Shown piece after piece: positions 1 through 8,800 of a stretch of DNA of 64,000 nucleotides. Position numbers and translations under genes: made by a program. Below the pieces are notes generated by a model. The model did not search any database. It was not told the DNA's origin and saw only the letters and a program-made list of their open reading frames with translations. The stretch lies in assembly GCF_030816235.1 (NCBI RefSeq), contig NZ_JAUSXT010000001.1:1054001-1118000 (forward strand), read 5' to 3'. This DNA is from Microbacterium sp. W4I4 (GTDB lineage Bacteria; Actinomycetota; Actinomycetes; Actinomycetales; Microbacteriaceae). Numbering within the stretch: position 1 is the stretch's first letter; each line of letters opens with the position of its first letter.

Positions 1-915
1 GCCGCGCAGTTCGGCCAGGTGCTCGGTCGGCTCTCGCTCGAGGTCGTCTCCGGCGGCGACGTCGGCATTCCCGTGCTGCCCGCAGGGACGGCCGCCGTCA
101 TCCCGCAGAACATCGCCGCCTTCGGCGAGGGTCTGGAGATCCCCGAGGATCAGATCGCCCTGTACCTGGCGGTCCGCGAGCTCGCCTACGCGCGGCTGTA
201 CCGTCACGCCAAGTGGCTGCATCTGCACGTGCTCTCCCAGATCACCGACTTCGCCCGCGGCGTGACCGTGGACATCGAAGCGCTCGAGGATCTGGCATCA
301 CGCCTTGACCCGAGCGACCCCGAGGAGCTCCGCGCCGCCATCGAGGGCGGCGCGCTGCTGCCGACGCAGACGGATGCGCAGCGCGAGGCGCTGACCCGAC
401 TGGAGAACCTGATCGCCACGATCGACGGCTGGGTCGACGTCGTCACCGGTCAGGCCATCGCACGCCTGCCCGACGGCGCACGGCTGGCAGAGGCGGCCCG
501 GCGCCGCCGTGCGGTCGGCGGTCCCGCCGAGGATGCGCTCGGCGCCCTGGTCGGGCTGAAGCTGCGTCCGCGACGACTGCGCGAGGCCTCGGCGATGTGG
601 CAGGCGGTCACGGATGCCGTCGGCGTCGCCGCCCGCGATGCGCTGTGGGACTACCCCGATCTCATGCCGGGTCCGGCCGACATCGACGACCCCTCCGCTC
701 TGATCGCCCGCCTGCAGGCCACGCAGCGCGGTGAGGCTCCTGCCGCCGACGAGTTCGACGAGGCGCTGACCCGCCTGCTGGACGGCGAGGACTTCGGCGA
801 CGCACCCGGCGAGGACGGCACGGACGCCTCGGCTGACGGCGACTCGGATGCCTCCGGCGAGAACGACTCGGATGCCCCTGGCGATGACCGTCCGGAAGGC
901 GATCGCCCCGTCTGA
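1..915 (+). CDS. DUF2342-family zinc-dependent metalloprotease-like protein (5' truncated)
   Basis: The reading frame is open from the first base of the window, so the N-terminus is missing; 304 residues remain. The segment RELAYARLYRHAKWLHLHV followed by FARGVTVD matches what I recall of the actinobacterial DUF2342 family, annotated as putative zinc-dependent metalloprotease or coenzyme F420-associated protein, whose true reaction is unknown. A helical middle part is followed from about residue 255 by a low-complexity tail rich in Asp, Gly, Glu and Ser, probably disordered. The next gene on the same strand starts about 100 bases later and encodes a cyclodehydratase-like protein, the same pairing as Rv3195-Rv3196 in Mycobacterium tuberculosis. 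The family call is fairly safe; the enzymatic role is not. Confidence 0.75.
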   Translation, partial: AAQFGQVLGRLSLEVVSGGDVGIPVLPAGTAAVIPQNIAAFGEGLEIPEDQIALYLAVRELAYARLYRHAKWLHLHVLSQITDFARGVTVDIEALEDLASRLDPSDPEELRAAIEGGALLPTQTDAQREALTRLENLIATIDGWVDVVTGQAIARLPDGARLAEAARRRRAVGGPAEDALGALVGLKLRPRRLREASAMWQAVTDAVGVAARDALWDYPDLMPGPADIDDPSALIARLQATQRGEAPAADEFDEALTRLLDGEDFGDAPGEDGTDASADGDSDASGENDSDAPGDDRPEGDRPV

Positions 916-1011
916 TCGATTGTCCCTGCACAGGCAGGGGCTTCCGAGAAGTTGTCCACGGATCGTGCATGCGCTCCCCGCGCCCGACGGGGAGCGCCCA
1001 CAATCGGGGGC

Positions 1012-1878
1012 ATGAGCCCTCGGACCGCCACGACGATCACCCGCCTCGACCCGCGGTATCCGCTGCTGTGGCGCGATGAGCACACGGTGCAGTTCGGGCT
1101 GGAGGCGGCGGCGTCCCTCGACGTCTCCGAACCGTGGGTCGAGCCGCTGCTGCGACGGCTGCGCGGCGGCATCCGACTCAGCACGTTCGATGTCGTCGCG
1201 CACGGCGTGGGCGCACCGCGGGAGGCGGCTCGAGAACTGCTCGCCCGGCTGAAGCCCCTGCTCGTCGGGGAGCAGCCCGCCGCCCCACCGGTCTGGGTCG
1301 ACGGCGTGAACGTGGCGAACGGCCGCGCCCAGGAGCGGATGCGGCAGGCGCTCGCCGACGAGGGCATCGCGGATGCCGGGGACAGGGAGCCCGGCTCCGT
1401 CGCCGTCGTCGTCGTGGAGGGAGCCGCCGCCGCACTGCAGTTCGCCCCTTACCTTCGCGATGACCTGCCGCATCTTCCGGTCGCCTTCGAGCGTCAGGCC
1501 GCGGTGATCGGCCCGCTGGTCTTCCCGGGGCGCACGCCCTGCCTGTCCTGCCGCGACGCGCACGAGCAGCAGCGCGATCCCGCCTGGCCGATGCTGCACG
1601 CGCAGCTGGTGGCGCGCCCGATCGAGATCACCTCGGCGCGGATCGCGCACGCGGCGGGCCTGGCCGCACGCGTGCTGCGCACGCCGGCCCGGACGACCGG
1701 CGTGATGGTGCGGGTCAGCCCTGACGGACGGATCGCCTGGCGCTCGGTGCCGCATCACGAAGGATGCCCGTGCCTCGAGCTGTCGTCCCGATCTCAGCCA
1801 GGAATCTTGAGGGACTCCGCTCCCCTCGCCCCGCGCTTCGAGACCACGAGATCGCCAGCGTACGCGCGGCCCGCGTGA
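1012..1878 (+). CDS. Cyclodehydratase-like (TOMM / ThiF-related) conserved protein, orphan
   Basis: A protein of 288 residues if the ATG at 1012, preceded by GGGGG, is used. The central segment GPLVFPGRTPCLSCRDAHE and the later DPAWPMLHAQL match the actinobacterial proteins annotated as bacteriocin cyclodehydratase or TOMM leader-binding domain proteins, which resemble ThiF/E1 enzymes. The Cys pair CLSC with a later CPC could bind a metal. No YcaO partner, precursor peptide or export gene lies nearby, so a thiazole/oxazole peptide pathway is not supported. The neighbour on the left is the DUF2342 gene. The last 54 codons run through the 3' end of the opposite-strand helicase gene, and homologues as I recall them end near the CPC motif, so the final 30 or so residues may be a local extension. 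Function unknown. Confidence 0.65.
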   Translation: MSPRTATTITRLDPRYPLLWRDEHTVQFGLEAAASLDVSEPWVEPLLRRLRGGIRLSTFDVVAHGVGAPREAARELLARLKPLLVGEQPAAPPVWVDGVNVANGRAQERMRQALADEGIADAGDREPGSVAVVVVEGAAAALQFAPYLRDDLPHLPVAFERQAAVIGPLVFPGRTPCLSCRDAHEQQRDPAWPMLHAQLVARPIEITSARIAHAAGLAARVLRTPARTTGVMVRVSPDGRIAWRSVPHHEGCPCLELSSRSQPGILRDSAPLAPRFETTRSPAYARPA

Positions 1879-3436
1879 CTCCCACGTATGCCAGCCGCCG
1901 CTCCTCGTCGATCTGGGTGAAGGTCGACGCGTAGGAGATGGGCAGCGCGCCCTCGGCCCAGCCCGCCAGCAGCACGTGCGGCCATTCCAGGCCCTTCGCC
2001 GCGTGCAGGGTCGACAGTGTGACCGTGCGCAGCGTGGGCTCGTGCTGGTCCTTGGCGCGTGCCATCAGGTCATCCGCGAACACCCGCAGGGTCGTCCCGT
2101 CCGGCGCCTCCTCGGCCAGACGCAGGATCGCGCGGCGCGCCTCCCAGCCGTCGCGCTGCGCCCCTCCGGCCTCGGGCGGCTCGTCGGTGAGCCCGAGACT
2201 GCGCAGCACGTCGCGCACCGTGGGCAGGAAGCCGACGACCGACGGTGCGACGGCGGCGCCGCGCAGACCGAGCACCGCCTGTCGCACCTCGGGCATGTCG
2301 AAGAACCGCGTGCCGCCGAGCACACTGGTCGCGATCCCGCGAGCGGCCAGCGCCTGCTGCAGCACGGCCGATTGCGCATGGGCCCGGTACAGCACGGCGA
2401 TGTCCGACGGCGACTCCCCCGCGCCGATGCGGGCGGCGATGGATGCGGCGATGCCGTCGGCCTCTTCGCGCTCGCTGTCGTAGGCGGTGACCGTCGGAGC
2501 CTCCGCGTCGGCATCCGGGTGCGCGGGCACGAGCGCCAGTGCCCCCGGCCGGCCCTTCATGAGGGCGTTGGCGACCGTGAGGATGGGCGCCTGCGAACGG
2601 TAGTTGGCCTCCAGGCGCACCACGGTGGCGTCGGCGTAGCGCTTCTCGAACTCCAGCAGGTAGCGCTGCTGGGCACCGGCGAAGGAGTAGATGGTCTGGC
2701 TGGCGTCGCCGACCACGCAGAGGTCGCGACGGTCTCCGAGCCAGAGCTCCAGCAGCCGGTTCTGCAGCGGAGACACGTCCTGGTACTCGTCGACGGTGAA
2801 GTGCCGGTACTGCTCGTGCACGGATGCGGCCACCCGGCTCTCGGTCTCGATCATGCCTGCGCAGGCGAGCAGCACGTCCTCGAAGTCCAGCTGGCGCCGC
2901 TCGTCCTTCAGCGCCTCGTAGGCGATCTGCAGTTCGATGAGTTGCTCGGGGCGGATGCCGCTGATCGGGCGGCCCTGCTCGGCGTACTGCTCGATGGACA
3001 GCATCGAGACCTTGCGCCATTCGATCTCGGAGGCGATGTCGCGCAGGGTGGCGGTGCTGGGCCGAAGGCGCATGCCGTCGGCGGCCTGCCCCAGCATCCG
3101 CACCTTGTTGTCGATGATCTTCGGCGCGGTGTCGCCCGCGAGGGTGGGCCAGAAGAAGTTCAGCTGGGCGAGCGCCGCGCTGTGGAACGTGCGCGCGGAG
3201 ACGCCGCCGACGCCCAGTGCGCGCAGGCGCCCGCGCAGCTCCCCCGCGGCCTTGGCCGTGAAGGTGACGGCCATCACCCGAGACGGCGAGTACGCCCCGG
3301 TGTCCACCCCGTGCGCGATGCGATGGGTGATCACCCGTGTCTTTCCCGTGCCGGCACCGGCCAGTACCGCGACCGGTCCGCGGAGCACGGATGCCGCCTC
3401 GCGCTGGCGCTCGTCCAGGGCGTCGAGCGCGCTCAC
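1715..3436 (-). CDS. UvrD/PcrA-family ATP-dependent DNA helicase (short form)
   Basis: A superfamily 1A DNA helicase of 573 residues. Walker A (GAGTGKT) is at 27-33, a TFTAKAAGELRGR motif near 58-70, Walker B with DEYQD at 216-220, GDASQTIYSF just after, and a LSTLHAAKGLEW motif in the last quarter. It unwinds DNA in repair. Position between the cyclodehydratase-like gene and nudC matches mycobacterial uvrD2, but the protein is shorter and I see no C-terminal HRDC domain or tetracysteine linker, so it is left without a symbol. The start is the GTG at 3436, 42 bases after the nudC stop, so the two are probably co-transcribed. Its 3' end overlaps the convergent gene by 164 bases. Confidence 0.88.
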   Translation of the reverse strand: MSALDALDERQREAASVLRGPVAVLAGAGTGKTRVITHRIAHGVDTGAYSPSRVMAVTFTAKAAGELRGRLRALGVGGVSARTFHSAALAQLNFFWPTLAGDTAPKIIDNKVRMLGQAADGMRLRPSTATLRDIASEIEWRKVSMLSIEQYAEQGRPISGIRPEQLIELQIAYEALKDERRQLDFEDVLLACAGMIETESRVAASVHEQYRHFTVDEYQDVSPLQNRLLELWLGDRRDLCVVGDASQTIYSFAGAQQRYLLEFEKRYADATVVRLEANYRSQAPILTVANALMKGRPGALALVPAHPDADAEAPTVTAYDSEREEADGIAASIAARIGAGESPSDIAVLYRAHAQSAVLQQALAARGIATSVLGGTRFFDMPEVRQAVLGLRGAAVAPSVVGFLPTVRDVLRSLGLTDEPPEAGGAQRDGWEARRAILRLAEEAPDGTTLRVFADDLMARAKDQHEPTLRTVTLSTLHAAKGLEWPHVLLAGWAEGALPISYASTFTQIDEERRLAYVGVTRAARTLAISWSRSAGRGERSPSRFLAEIGTTARGTGILRDAAPSARRSVRQG

Positions 3437-3478
3437 CTCGACTCGCTCCGCTCGCTCAGCACAGGCACTTCCGCTCGC

Positions 3479-4357
3479 TCACTGACCATCCCGGTACCAC
3501 TGCTCGATGAGCCGACGCGCGATGGACGCCGGGCCGGGCAGCCCGACCGGGCCCTCGCCCGCCAGCGACGTGCCGATCTCGGCGCGCGTCAGCCAGCGCA
3601 CCTCGATGATCTCCTCGCCGTCGGCTCGGGTCTGCTCGTCGACGGTCACCGCCTGGAAACCCAGCATCAGCGAACGGGGGTACGGCCACGCCTGGGAGGC
3701 GACGTAGCGGATGTCGCGCACCCGCACCCCCGCCTCTTCGAAGAGCTCGCGGTGCACGGTGTCCTCGAGGGACTCGCCGGCCTCGACGAACCCGGCGAAA
3801 CAGGAGAACATCCGTCCTCGCCAGTTCGCGTTCGCGCCCAGCAGCAGCCGCTCGCCGTCCGGACTCACGACCGCGACGATGACGGCCGGATCGGTGCGCG
3901 GGAAGTGCTCGGCGTCGCAATTCGCACAATGCCGCGACCATCCGGCGTTCTGCACCTCCAGTGCGGAACCGCACACCGAGCAGTAGCGGGCATCCCGCAG
4001 CCAGGCTGCGAGCGCGATCGCGGTGACGAACAGATCGGTCTCGTGCTCGTCGAGCCGCCCGCCGACATCCCGCAGTCCCAGCCAGGTCTCCTCCGGGGCG
4101 CTGTCGATGCTGTCCGTCGGTGCGGGGACGGCTGCCAGCAGCAGGGCGGCTCCGTCCCGATCGCGTCCCAACAGCGCCCACTCGGCCTCGCCCGCCGTGT
4201 CGACGTCGGCCCGCAGCAGCGCGTCGTCGGTCACCCGGAGACGACCTTCGCGGACGAGGATCGCCCGTGTGCTCGGGTCGGCGCGCAGGCGCTCGAGAAG
4301 GCCGGGCTCGGTACGCGTGTCCGCGGCCCGATCGAGGATGTCCGGCGATGAGGTCAT
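3479..4357 (-). CDS. nudC: NADH pyrophosphatase (Nudix hydrolase NudC)
   Basis: NudC cleaves NAD(H) to NMN(H) and AMP and in other bacteria also decaps NAD-capped RNA. The 292-residue protein has four zinc-binding cysteines (CSVC at 126-129, CANC at 144-147), a complete Nudix box from 189 to 211 (GFVEAGESLEDTVHRELFEEAGV pattern with REL-EEAGV), and the NudC signature SQAWPYPRS at 221-229. The start at 4357 was chosen because AGGAGGAGC lies just upstream; ATG codons at 4381 and 4453 are also in frame. It is divergent from the phosphotransferase-like gene at 4468 and lies upstream of the UvrD-type helicase, the order seen in mycobacteria. Confidence 0.93.
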   Translation of the reverse strand: MTSSPDILDRAADTRTEPGLLERLRADPSTRAILVREGRLRVTDDALLRADVDTAGEAEWALLGRDRDGAALLLAAVPAPTDSIDSAPEETWLGLRDVGGRLDEHETDLFVTAIALAAWLRDARYCSVCGSALEVQNAGWSRHCANCDAEHFPRTDPAVIVAVVSPDGERLLLGANANWRGRMFSCFAGFVEAGESLEDTVHRELFEEAGVRVRDIRYVASQAWPYPRSLMLGFQAVTVDEQTRADGEEIIEVRWLTRAEIGTSLAGEGPVGLPGPASIARRLIEQWYRDGQ

Positions 4358-4467
4358 GTGCTCCTCCTGATCTCGTGTCATGTGCTCACCTGCTCCGCAC
4401 GATCGTAAACGGGAGCAAGGGCGTGGCGTGGGCGCACCGGCCGGGGTGCGCACCTAACCTGGAGGAC

Positions 4468-5856
4468 ATGGCACGCTCACCTTTCACTCTAGTGGCGGCG
4501 GTCACGGCCGCACTGCCCGGGGCTGAGGTCGTCGGCGCTCGCGCCCTGACCTCGGATGGAGACGGGAGGTTCGACTCCGCGATCGCCACGCTCGCCGACG
4601 GACGCGAACTCGTCATCCGCGTGGCGGAGGACGATGCTGCCGAGCGCGAACTGGCCGAGGAGTCGTTCGCGCTGCGCGCGCTCACGCCCGGCGCCAGGGA
4701 GATGCTGCCGTTCCAGGTGCCGACCTGCGTCGGCGAGACCCGCGTGGGCGAGGCGAGGGCGCTGGTCACCGACCTCATGCCCGGCTTCCAGATCGAGGCC
4801 ACCCACGTGCCGGGAGGGCGAGGGGCGGCGACATCGATCGGCGAGGCGATCGCCGCCGTGCACGCTCTGCCCGCCTCGGTGGTGCGGGCTGCGGGCCTGA
4901 CGATCCGGGATGCCGCGGGCGTGCGCTCCGAGATCCAGCAGCTCGTCGACCGTGCGGCGTCCACCGGACGCGTGCCGGCCAGACTCACTGCGCGCTGGCG
5001 CGATGCCACCGGAGACGGTGACCTGTGGCGGTTCGAGACCGCGGTCACACTGGCCGGGTTGCAGGCGCAGTCGTTCCTCTTCGAGGACGACCCCCAGGAC
5101 GGCCCGCAGGTGATCGGCGTGCTCGGCTGGCGCGGACTGAACGTCGGCGATCCCGCCGAAGACCTCGGTTGGCTGTCGGGGGCACCGGATGCCGCCGAGG
5201 ACGTGCACGCCGCCTATGTGGCCGCTTCGTCCCGCGCCACCGACGATGCCCTGCGCGTGCGTGCCCGTCTGCACGCCGAGCTCGAGTTCGCACGCTGGCT
5301 GGTGCACGGCGATGAGCAGCGGCGGCCCGACATCGTCGACGACGCCGCCGCGCTGCTGGAATCGCTCGCCGACGGTCTGCGCAGCGACGACCTGCGCGTC
5401 ATCGCCGCCTACACGGGCGGCGTCGATTCCGCGCTGGACGTGCTGGATCGCACGCCGGACACGGCCGCGACGGTCGTGGACACCTCGATGCAGACCGATG
5501 CTTATCGCCGTGAGGATCTCTGGCACGACGACGCGGACGCGGAGACGCCCGAGCAGCCGGCCGACGGTGCGGACGCCGATTCCGATGACGCGCCCGACCC
5601 CGGTGACACGCACGAGGCACTCGGCGCGCGCGACTCGTCCGGCGTCGTCGGCGACGATCGCGCGGAGGGCTCGTCTGAGGAGGTCACGCAGGATCTGACC
5701 GGGATCAGCGGCGTGCGCGGTTCGGACCATGACGGCGCCGACCGGCAGGACGCTCCGGCTCCCGAGCATCAGCCCAGTGACATCGACTCGGCCGAAGAGG
5801 CTCAGCGCGCAGCCCGTGCGGCGCTCCAGCGCTGGACCAACTCCTCCTCCGAGTAG
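4468..5856 (+). CDS. Aminoglycoside/macrolide phosphotransferase-fold protein, probable pseudokinase
   Basis: A 462-residue protein whose first 300 residues follow the APH/choline-kinase fold: a nucleotide-binding N-lobe with ELVIRV near 47-52, and a C-lobe ending in GDPAEDLGWL (227-236). The usual catalytic HGD...N loop reads LAGLQAQSFLF at 195-205, and the usual metal-binding Asp of the ViDW motif is Gly in GVLGW (217-221). Both aspartates and the Asn needed for phosphotransfer therefore appear substituted. Residues from about 355 onward are rich in Asp, Glu, Ser and Pro and likely disordered. It is divergent from nudC and convergent with adnB, overlapping adnB by 55 bases. Similar genes beside adnAB are common in this family. 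A resistance role is unlikely. Confidence 0.72.
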   Translation: MARSPFTLVAAVTAALPGAEVVGARALTSDGDGRFDSAIATLADGRELVIRVAEDDAAERELAEESFALRALTPGAREMLPFQVPTCVGETRVGEARALVTDLMPGFQIEATHVPGGRGAATSIGEAIAAVHALPASVVRAAGLTIRDAAGVRSEIQQLVDRAASTGRVPARLTARWRDATGDGDLWRFETAVTLAGLQAQSFLFEDDPQDGPQVIGVLGWRGLNVGDPAEDLGWLSGAPDAAEDVHAAYVAASSRATDDALRVRARLHAELEFARWLVHGDEQRRPDIVDDAAALLESLADGLRSDDLRVIAAYTGGVDSALDVLDRTPDTAATVVDTSMQTDAYRREDLWHDDADAETPEQPADGADADSDDAPDPGDTHEALGARDSSGVVGDDRAEGSSEEVTQDLTGISGVRGSDHDGADRQDAPAPEHQPSDIDSAEEAQRAARAALQRWTNSSSE

Positions 5857-8800
5857 ACCCGGTCTCCGCGGATGACGAGATCGTCCGCCACGTAGAACAG
5901 CACGACGTCGATCTGCTCGAGCGGCACGCCGAACCGGCGGTGGTAGGCCACCCGGTAGAGGGCGAGCTGCAGCATCCGCTCCTCCCGCTCCTGCGCGGTG
6001 CGCGGTGCGCGGCCGGTCTTCCAGTCGACGATCTCGATTCGGCCGTCGTGGTCCTCACGTCGGTAGACAGCGTCGAGCTTGCAGATCACGATGTGCCCGT
6101 CGGCGGCGTTTCCGGCCGTGCTGTCCGATGACCCGAAGGCGAAGTCGATCTCGATCTCCACCGCGATCGGCTGCAGATCCGCCCATTCACTGCGCTCGAA
6201 GATCGCGCGCAGCCCGGCGAGCGCCTGCTCGTCGTCACCGGTCGTGGGAGCCATCGCGCCGGCATCCGGCGTGTCCTCGTCGAGCTCCCACAGGGCGCTC
6301 TCGGCGGACGGCCCTGCACCGACTAGTCCGGAGCGGTGCTCGACCCAGGCATGGAACAGCGTGCCGATCCGGGTCTGCGTGTACGGGCGCTCGGGCATGG
6401 GGCGGCCGAGATCGCGGAGCGTGCCGCGGTAGTCGGTCACCCAGTCCTTGAACCGTGAGGCGGGTACGCGGGTGGGGGCCTCTCCCCCCGTGCCGCGCAG
6501 ACGCTCGGCACGCTCGGCGAGCAGCCGCTCCAGCTGCACGGTCGGCGCAGGGGCTTCGTCGGCGGCCATCGCCGTGCGCACGTGCTCAACGGCGGTCGTC
6601 ACCACGGCGCGGCGCGCGCCGAGCGGGTCCATCGGCCAGGAGGTGGTCAGCCCCGGTCCTGCGTATGGATTCTCGTCGGGGTCGACCTCGCCGATCGGGT
6701 CCAGACCGAGCACGTCGATGGCATCGAGCAGGAAGGGGCTCGCCTTGCGGGGCTTGACCTGTCCCGCCCAGTGCGCGCCGGACAGCAGCAGGTCACGGCG
6801 TGCACGGGTGACGGCCACGTAGGCCAGTCGGCGCTCCTCCTGCTGCTGGTAGTCGCGGTAGGCGTTCTTGAAGCGGCGCAGTGCTCCCCCGTGCGGGAAC
6901 GCCTTGGTCACCCCGGCCGCGAGGGCGTCCAGCGCGGCCTTGTGCCGCTTCGCGGGGTCGTCGCCCACGGCATCCTTCTCGGACTGCGGGTCCCAGCGAA
7001 ACACGGGCAGGGCGTCGCGGTCGCCACGCAGGGCGAACGGGACGACCCCGAAGCCGAACCAGCCGGACGTGTCGCTGACGCGGCCGGGCAGCTCGTCCTC
7101 GACGAGACGCACGACGGCGACGGCATCCCACTCCAGCCCCTTCGAGCCGTGGATCGTGAGCAGCTGAACGACCCCGGGCTCGGGCGGCTCGGGACGAGGC
7201 ATCAGCTCGTCGGTGCTCTCGGCCTTGTCCAGCCAGGCCAGCAGGCTCGAGATCGTTCCGCGGTCGTCGGCGGTGAGGAAGGCGCGCACCTCGTCGACGA
7301 ACGCGCGCAGCTGCGTCGCCGCGACGCGGGCCGGTCCGCGGGACTCGTTGGCCGCGAGTTCGATGTCCAGGCGCAGTTCCAGCTCGATCAGGCGGATGAG
7401 CTCGGGGATCGGGAGCCCGACCGAACGGCGCAGCCGCTCGAGGATCTCTCCGGCGCTCCGAAGTCGACTGCGTCCCTCAGGCGTGATCGCCTGGATCAGC
7501 CGGTAGTCGTCGGGCGCCGCACGCAGGAAGTCGACGGCGTCGATGATCGAGACGGCCTCGTCGGCGCCGCGGGAGGAGCGCAGTCGCTCCCGCACCTCGT
7601 CGGACAGCGGCGCCAGCGACGCGTCGCGTCGAGCGAGAGCGGATGCCAGGTCGTACAGCGCCGCCATGTCGGCCACCCCGATCGCGAACCGGGGGCCCAC
7701 CAGCAGCCGGATCAGCGCGGAGCCGGCGGTGGGGTCGTGGATCACGCGGAGCATCGAGACCACGTCGACGACCTCGGGGGTGGACAGCAGTCCGCCCAGG
7801 CCCAGGATGCGGTGCGGGATGCCGCGGCGCGCCAGCACCCCGGCGAAGGTCTGCATGTGCCGTTTGGAGCGGAACAGGATCGCCCCTGTGTGCGCCCCGC
7901 GCTCGGCATCCGACGCATGTTCCGCGCGGCGCTGCTCGAACCATTCCGCGACGGCCTCGGCCTCGTCATCGACCGTGTGCGGGAACGACACCTGGACGTC
8001 GCCGAGGCCCGCGCCGGGGCGCGGCTCGAGCGCCGGCACCTCGAGACCGGGCCGCTTGAGCGGTTCGAGCACGCGGTTGGCGACGTCGAGGATGCTGCTG
8101 TCATTGCGCCAGCTGGTCATCAGGCTGTACGTGCGCGCGGGCTGCTCGTCGGCGAACGAGCGACCGAAGGCGTAGAGGTTGTCGGCGCTCGCGCCGCGCC
8201 AGCCGTAGATCGACTGGTGCGGGTCGCCGACCGCCATCACCGCGCTGTCACGGAACAGCGCGGCGAGGAAGCGCGTCTGGATGACGGAGGTGTCCTGGTA
8301 CTCGTCCAGCAGCACGACCCGGTGCTGCTCGCGCAGCTCGGTGCGCACATCGGGTGCGGTCTCGACGATGTCGAACGCCCCGCCGACCTGGTCGGCGAAG
8401 TCGAGCACCCCTCGTCGCTCCTTCTCGGCGATGTACTCGCGCACGAGCCCGGCCAGCACCGGCATGCTCAGCAGGTTCAACGCGGCGGTGTCGACGTCGC
8501 GGTTGGTGCGGTACGGGCCGAAGGCCGCGGCCTGCTCGGCGGCGATGCGCTCGGCGGCATCGAGGTCGACCCGGTGATCCAGCGCCTCGCCGGCCAGCTT
8601 CTGCACCGCGTCGATGACGGTGCCAAGTGCGCGGTCGATGTCCTCCAGCCCCGGCAGGTCGGCGCGCAGCACCACCGCACGGGCGATCAGCCAGGAGGCC
8701 GACTGGCTCAGCATGGCCGCCTCGGGATCACGGCCGATGCGGGCGGCGTGCTCGCGGACGATCCCGTCGGCGAAGGCGTTGTAGGTGGAGACCCGAGGGC

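Noticed and set aside
1725..1815. Similar GILRDSAP and GILRDAAP strings on both strands of the overlap
   Set aside because: They come from different positions and unrelated codons, so it is chance.
1012..1878. TOMM / RiPP biosynthetic cluster
   Set aside because: No YcaO protein, precursor peptide, dehydrogenase or exporter lies nearby, and the same orphan gene is at this locus in many actinobacteria.
4468..5856. Antibiotic resistance phosphotransferase
   Set aside because: Catalytic aspartates and the Asn appear missing and the context is DNA repair.
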